From JALOOE01 sp964423545 (lineage in GTDB: Bacteria > Chloroflexota > Anaerolineae > CG2-30-64-16), in contig CAYRFV010000219.1 of NCBI GenBank assembly GCA_964423545.1, forward strand, positions 1-9,803: 9,803 bases of DNA, read 5' to 3'. A program made the translations under genes and the position numbers. Positions 5,959 to 9,803 of the stretch are shown here, piece by piece (positions within the stretch are counted from its first letter, which is position 1; each line of letters begins with the position of its first letter). The notes under the pieces are model-generated. The model saw only the letters and a list, made by a program, of their open reading frames with translations, ran no database searches and was not told the origin of the DNA.

Positions 5959-6993
5959 CTAGACCGCGGCCAACTCGTGTGCGTGTTCGGCGAACGCGGC
6001 CAGCAACGCCGATGTCGCTCGCAGGTCATCCATGTGGGCAAGCTGGACGGTTGAATGCATGTAGCGCGTGGGTGCGCCGATGGTGGTGCTGAGCGCACCG
6101 AGCTTCGTTCGCTGAATCGCCGAGGCGTCGGTGCCGCCGCCGATGTTGCGCTGGAAGGGGATCCCTTTGCGCTGGCACAACTCGACGAGGAAGCGCACCA
6201 GCCGCGGGCTGCCCAGCGTCAGCCGGTCCATCACGTAGATGCCCGTTCCCTGGCCCAGCTTGCAGTGCTTCTCGTGCTCCGCTGCGACCGGCACATCCCA
6301 GGCCAGGCTGCCGTCAATGGCGATGCCGAAGTCCGGCTCGATGGCGTAGGCAGCCATCGGCGCACCGCGCACGCCGAGCTCCTCTTGCACCGTGCTGACC
6401 GCGTACACGTCCACTTCGGTTCGGCCCAGGCCGGCCATGGCCTCGATCATGCAGTACACGCCGAGCCGATCATCGAAGTTCCGGCCGGTGATCACCTTCT
6501 CGTTGAGGTAACGGAAATCCTGGTCCAGGCTGATCGCGTCGCCGATTTCGACGCTCGCAACCACCTCGTCCCGCTGCAGACCCAGGTCGATGTACAGCTC
6601 CGCCAGGTCCGGGGCCTTCTCCGTCGCCCCGCCCTTGGCGGCGCCCAGGATCCTCGGTGCGATCACCCCGTTCAGCATGCGCCGGCCATGCACGATCACC
6701 CGCTGGGAAAGCAGATTGCAGGCATCGAAGCCGCCCACCGGGGTGAAGCGGATGAAGCCCTCTGCGTCGATGTGGGTCACCATCAGGCCGATCTCGTCGA
6801 CGTGCGCGGCGAACATCACCTTGAGCGCGTTCCGGTTCTCCGTTGCGGCTCGCTTCAGCCCGATGACGTTCCCCACGCGGTCGCGCCACACTTGATCGCA
6901 CACGCCTTCCAGCTCGGCCATCACGAATCGCTGAACATCATCCTCGAAACCGGACACGCCCGGGATCTCGCACAGCTTCTCCAATCGTCCCAT
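5959..6993 (-). CDS. M42 family aminopeptidase (glutamyl aminopeptidase/TET-like)
   Basis: Dinuclear metal aminopeptidase of the M42 family, whose members form large tetrahedral (TET) assemblies that trim peptides to free amino acids in the cytoplasm. The 344 residues fit the family length. Metal and catalytic residues are all present: H64 (AAHVDEIG), D174 (GRNFDDRLG), the E204-E205 pair (TVQEELGVRGA; base and ligand), D227 (AIDG) and H313 (RYMHS). The GGTDASAIQ segment (286-294) is also typical. The segment after NGVIA (residues 109-128) lacks the usual KPPH-type sequence and reads PRILGAAKGGATEK, so the dimerisation-domain loop differs. The start is supported by AAAGGAG (complement of 7004-7010), though its 10-base spacing is slightly long. 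Cleavage preference (acidic, hydrophobic or basic N-termini) cannot be read from the sequence. It lies between the amidohydrolase and pepP genes on one likely transcript. Confidence 0.92.
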   Translation of the reverse strand: MGRLEKLCEIPGVSGFEDDVQRFVMAELEGVCDQVWRDRVGNVIGLKRAATENRNALKVMFAAHVDEIGLMVTHIDAEGFIRFTPVGGFDACNLLSQRVIVHGRRMLNGVIAPRILGAAKGGATEKAPDLAELYIDLGLQRDEVVASVEIGDAISLDQDFRYLNEKVITGRNFDDRLGVYCMIEAMAGLGRTEVDVYAVSTVQEELGVRGAPMAAYAIEPDFGIAIDGSLAWDVPVAAEHEKHCKLGQGTGIYVMDRLTLGSPRLVRFLVELCQRKGIPFQRNIGGGTDASAIQRTKLGALSTTIGAPTRYMHSTVQLAHMDDLRATSALLAAFAEHAHELAAV

Positions 6994-7034
6994 TTGCCGA
7001 TCGCTCCTTTCTTGAGATCGTGGGGCGTGCGGCC

Positions 7035-8471
7035 TTACAACTGCCCGGCCGCCATCGCCGCCATGAGCGCCATCTCCCGATGCACCGGATCGGCGGCCAC
7101 GCGGCGGGCGAGCGCCTCAGCCTGCGCCTGCGCCTCCGCCCGAATGGCCGCTTCGTCCGCCGTGAGCACCCGCCTGTCGCGCATCAGGAACCGGCCGGCC
7201 ACCATGACATCCCGCACCTCATGTCCGCTGGCAGCGTAGACCAGGTTCGGAACGATGTTGCGCACCGGTGCATCGAGCACGGGCGAAAGGTTCGGCGCCG
7301 CCAGGTCGACGACGATCAGGTCCGCCTGCTTCCCCGCTTCGAGCGAGCCGACTTCGTCGCCCAGACCCACGGCACGCGCGCCCTCGATCGTCGCCATCCG
7401 CAGCGCATCCCACGCCGGCATCACCGTGGGGTCACGGAACTTGATCTTGTTGAACAGCGCCGTCAGCTTCATCTCGTTGAAGATGTTGTTGCAGTTGTTG
7501 CCCGCCGCCTGGTCGGAGCCGAGCCCAACCATCCCGCCGGCCAGGCGGAAGGCGCGCGCCGGCGGAACGATGCCGTCGATGATGCCGATGCTGCCGGAAC
7601 AGAGCGCCAGGCTTGCGCCGCTGGACGCGATCCTGGCCGCTTCCTCGTCGGTGGCCTCCGTCAGGTGGACGGCCAGCAGCTGGCGGTCGAGATAGCCGAG
7701 CTCGGCCAGGTAGGCGGGGGTGCGCTGTCCGCAGCGCTTGAGCATCTGGTCGATCTCGCGATCCCCCTGGGCCACATGCATGTGGATCATCAGTCCTTCG
7801 CGTTCGGCCAGCCGCTTGACCTGCATGAGCTGCTCGCGCGGCAGCATGTCCGGCGCCTGCGGACCGAGCATGACGGTGATGCGACCGCCGGCCGCGCCGT
7901 GCCAATCGCGGGCGAACGCCAGCGCCGCATCGATCTGGCGCCGGCCCTCCTCCAGATCGAATGGGTAGAGGTCGCCGACTTTCCAGCCGGCCATCCCCCC
8001 GGCCGGCAGTGCGTTGATGTTGGGGGTCAGCCGCCCGCGCACGCCAACCTCGACAAAGAACTGGGCCCAGCCGGGGATGGGCTGGGTATAGTCCACCATC
8101 GTCGTCGTGCCGGCCTTCAACGCCTCCACCACGTTGAGCCTGGCTCCCGCCAGCGCGGCTTCTGGGGTCAGATGGCGCGAGTAGGGCGCCAGCGCCCGCT
8201 GCATCCAGTGCGCCACGTCCTGCGCCACTCCGCGCGCAATGGCCCACGGCGTGTGCATATGCGCGTCGATCAGGCCGGGCAGCACCGCGCAGCCGGTTGC
8301 ATCCAGCGCTGCCGCGCCCGGGAAACGCGGCGCCAGCTCAGCCGTCGGACCTGCCGCGACGATGCGGCTCCCCTCGATCGCCACCGCGCCATCGGCAACG
8401 TATCCCACGCCGCTTCCCTGCAGGGTGAACAGGTAACCGTGGCTGATGAGGGTTGTAGCCTGTGTGCTCAT
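7035..8471 (-). CDS. Amidohydrolase, ATZ/TRZ (SAH/MTA deaminase-like) family
   Basis: A 478-residue metal-dependent amidohydrolase of the type that deaminates or dechlorinates purine, pyrimidine and triazine-like rings. The composite beta-sandwich is formed by residues about 5-65 and 370-430 around a TIM barrel. Metal ligands visible are H71 and H73 (GLIDAHMH), H232 (IHMHVAQ), H269 (LAVHL) and D320 (GSDQAAGNN). The Glu that normally follows the fifth-strand His by three residues (HxxE) reads Gln here (Q235), and GTDGA is replaced by GSDQA. Both suggest a distinct subgroup, so the label S-adenosylhomocysteine deaminase would be unsafe. The C-terminal tail (435-478) is Ala-rich and helical. The start has GGGAGAG upstream, overlapping the preceding gene's TAA, so the two genes are probably co-translated. 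It is followed after 41 bases by the M42 gene. Substrate unknown. Confidence 0.88.
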   Translation of the reverse strand: MSTQATTLISHGYLFTLQGSGVGYVADGAVAIEGSRIVAAGPTAELAPRFPGAAALDATGCAVLPGLIDAHMHTPWAIARGVAQDVAHWMQRALAPYSRHLTPEAALAGARLNVVEALKAGTTTMVDYTQPIPGWAQFFVEVGVRGRLTPNINALPAGGMAGWKVGDLYPFDLEEGRRQIDAALAFARDWHGAAGGRITVMLGPQAPDMLPREQLMQVKRLAEREGLMIHMHVAQGDREIDQMLKRCGQRTPAYLAELGYLDRQLLAVHLTEATDEEAARIASSGASLALCSGSIGIIDGIVPPARAFRLAGGMVGLGSDQAAGNNCNNIFNEMKLTALFNKIKFRDPTVMPAWDALRMATIEGARAVGLGDEVGSLEAGKQADLIVVDLAAPNLSPVLDAPVRNIVPNLVYAASGHEVRDVMVAGRFLMRDRRVLTADEAAIRAEAQAQAEALARRVAADPVHREMALMAAMAAGQL

Positions 8472-8485
8472 CGGTGCTCTCTCCC

Positions 8486-9803
8486 TTAGTACGATTTCCG
8501 CCAGACCTGGTAGTTGCCGAAAGCGATCTCCGGCCGGTAGTGCGCCCGGATGGCTTCATCGAGATAGGTCACCCCGCTGCTGACTGCACTGGCGTTCGGC
8601 TCGCGCGATTCGACCATCTTGAAGGTCACCACCCATCGGACCTCCTTCGCAGCCAACTCCTCCACGATCGCCTGCTGCACCGGCAGCGTCGTCGCCAGAC
8701 CGGGGTGCAACTCGGTGAAGCGCGTGGGGCTGGGCCGGTCGGCCAGGAAGTTAAGCATCAGATCGTTGGCAAAAATGAGATCGTGACGCGCATTGCCGAC
8801 GAAGACGGGCTCGCCCGGCGCCGTGTGCAACCGGAGATACTCGGCCACCCGCTCTTGATCGCGCCCGACCGAGACGCAGCCCGCGCGCGGCAGGCTGGAA
8901 TAGCAGGAGAGCGGCAGGGTCACCCCACGGAATGTCAGCATGGCGAAGTGCGCCAGGTAGGGCCCGGCCACAAACACCAGCAGCAGGCCTGCGACGGCCA
9001 CCCGAAAGGGGACGCTGCGCCACAGCCGCCGCGGCAGCCAGTAGGCCAGCGCCGTGGCGAGGATCACTGCGCAGATCGTGGTGGGCAGCGCATGCAGCTC
9101 GTGGTAGCGCGATGTCGCCTTGACCACCAGCCCCAATCCCGTGCCGGTGAGCGCCAGGAACAGCACGGCGATCGATGCGCGGCGGTCATCGGTGCGTAGG
9201 GGACGCAGCCGCAGCCACCGCAACGCGACGATGGTGGCGGCGACATAGGTCGCCAGCGGCAGATAGAGCCGAAGCCAGTCGTTCCACTGCGCGCCGGTGA
9301 TCCGTTGGAGATTCGGGAAGAGCGGCGGCACGGGCAGGTGCCGCGTGGCCCGGAAGACGGTCGCTGGGAAAACGATCAGATCCTCGTAGAGCGTCGCTGG
9401 GCCGGCTGCGGCGGCGAGCAGCGCATAGGGCGGCAGCGCGATGAGCAGCGCGCCTGCGGCCAGGATCGCCCCCGCGCGCGCCACGGCCATCCCGCGCGGC
9501 CGGCGGGCGGAGCCGCCCATCCCGGCGCGGCGCCACACATGGAGCGCCACGCCGACGGCAAAGCCCAACGCGGCATAGCCGCCGAAATCGAGGCGCAGCA
9601 ACGCCGTGAGGCCGAGCGCCGCGCCGGTCACGAAGAGCCAGCGCTCCCGGCTCGCATGCAGATAGCGCGCCAGCGCGAGCGCAGCCAGCAGAATGGCGGC
9701 GGTGGCCGGGAAGGCCGGATAGGAATAGAAGCGAATCGTGCCGAGCCAGAAGGTCGCCAGCAGGTACGGCACGAGGGCCACCCAGCGCGATGTCATGTGC
9801 CGG
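8486..9803 (-). CDS. Polytopic membrane protein, glycosyltransferase family 39-like (5' end outside window)
   Basis: At least 436 residues, with about eight or nine hydrophobic membrane segments in the first 290 (for example 5-24, 26-46, 53-88, 104-132, 177-197, 207-226, 240-254 and 263-287). A soluble C-terminal domain follows, from about 310 to 436. The LTALLRLDFGGY and DLIVFPATVFRATR..P.P segments and the tail with FVGN....IFANDL resemble polyprenyl-phosphate-dependent mannosyl/arabinosyl transferases (PMT/ArnT-like, GT39), which add sugars on the outer side of the membrane. The catalytic acidic residues of that family lie in the first extracytoplasmic loop, which would be in the missing part. 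An ATG exists at 9794-9796, but the frame continues to the window edge and the protein would lack the family's first membrane segments, so it is treated as partial. Two cysteines (C298, C307) sit between the last membrane segment and the soluble domain. The fold is reasonably likely; the activity is inferred. Confidence 0.7.
   Translation of the reverse strand, partial: RHMTSRWVALVPYLLATFWLGTIRFYSYPAFPATAAILLAALALARYLHASRERWLFVTGAALGLTALLRLDFGGYAALGFAVGVALHVWRRAGMGGSARRPRGMAVARAGAILAAGALLIALPPYALLAAAAGPATLYEDLIVFPATVFRATRHLPVPPLFPNLQRITGAQWNDWLRLYLPLATYVAATIVALRWLRLRPLRTDDRRASIAVLFLALTGTGLGLVVKATSRYHELHALPTTICAVILATALAYWLPRRLWRSVPFRVAVAGLLLVFVAGPYLAHFAMLTFRGVTLPLSCYSSLPRAGCVSVGRDQERVAEYLRLHTAPGEPVFVGNARHDLIFANDLMLNFLADRPSPTRFTELHPGLATTLPVQQAIVEELAAKEVRWVVTFKMVESREPNASAVSSGVTYLDEAIRAHYRPEIAFGNYQVWRKSY

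Noticed and set aside
6055..7239. A 394-codon open frame on the plus strand opposite the M42 gene
   Set aside because: His/Arg/Ala-rich shadow that crosses the boundary between two real minus-strand genes.
7020..8489. A 489-codon open frame on the plus strand opposite the amidohydrolase gene
   Set aside because: It is rich in Arg, His, Gln and Ala with no recognisable motif and mirrors the conserved minus-strand gene; such shadow frames are expected in GC-rich DNA.

Overview
The window is GC-rich, densely packed chromosomal DNA from what looks like a free-living bacterium. It holds two gene clusters that point towards each other and meet at a 9-bp gap near position 4605. The gene content (a bacterial indolepyruvate:ferredoxin oxidoreductase, an iron-sulfur serine dehydratase, M24 and M42 peptidases, and a polytopic glycosyltransferase-39-like protein with a soluble tail) and the remnant of an aminoglycoside-phosphotransferase-like gene suggest a member of Chloroflexota or a similar GC-rich, amino-acid-using lineage. 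That assignment is inference from gene style only; there is no rRNA or other marker here. No tRNA, rRNA, CRISPR array, insertion sequence or phage gene was seen.

Plus-strand cluster (1-4600). The 3' part of iorA (TPP-binding domain and two [4Fe-4S] clusters) is followed by iorB. Next come 274 bases containing a short open frame that looks like an internally deleted phosphotransferase gene, then a single-chain L-serine ammonia-lyase. A muconate-lactonising-type enolase-superfamily enzyme overlaps the lyase stop by four bases. Together these genes describe the breakdown of amino acids: aryl 2-oxo acids to acyl-CoA with reduced ferredoxin, and serine to pyruvate and ammonia. The superfamily racemase or cycloisomerase has an unknown substrate.

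Minus-strand cluster (9803-4610, read right to left). A membrane protein cut by the window edge is followed by an amidohydrolase of the ATZ/TRZ (SAH-deaminase-like) type, an M42 aminopeptidase and an Xaa-Pro aminopeptidase (M24B), with gaps of 14, 41 and 11 bases. The two peptidases would complete peptide hydrolysis in the cytoplasm and so feed the plus-strand catabolic genes.

Most of the window is ordinary metabolism. The parts worth a second look are two low-complexity in-frame insertions in IorA (a 24-bp tandem repeat in the interdomain linker and a purine/pyrimidine-rich tract inside the catalytic domain), the probable deletion remnant at 1631-1885, apparent changes of conserved catalytic or metal-binding acidic residues in the amidohydrolase and the M24 peptidase, and the tight coupling of the serine dehydratase to an enolase-superfamily enzyme of unknown substrate. 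I found no convincing new biological system.
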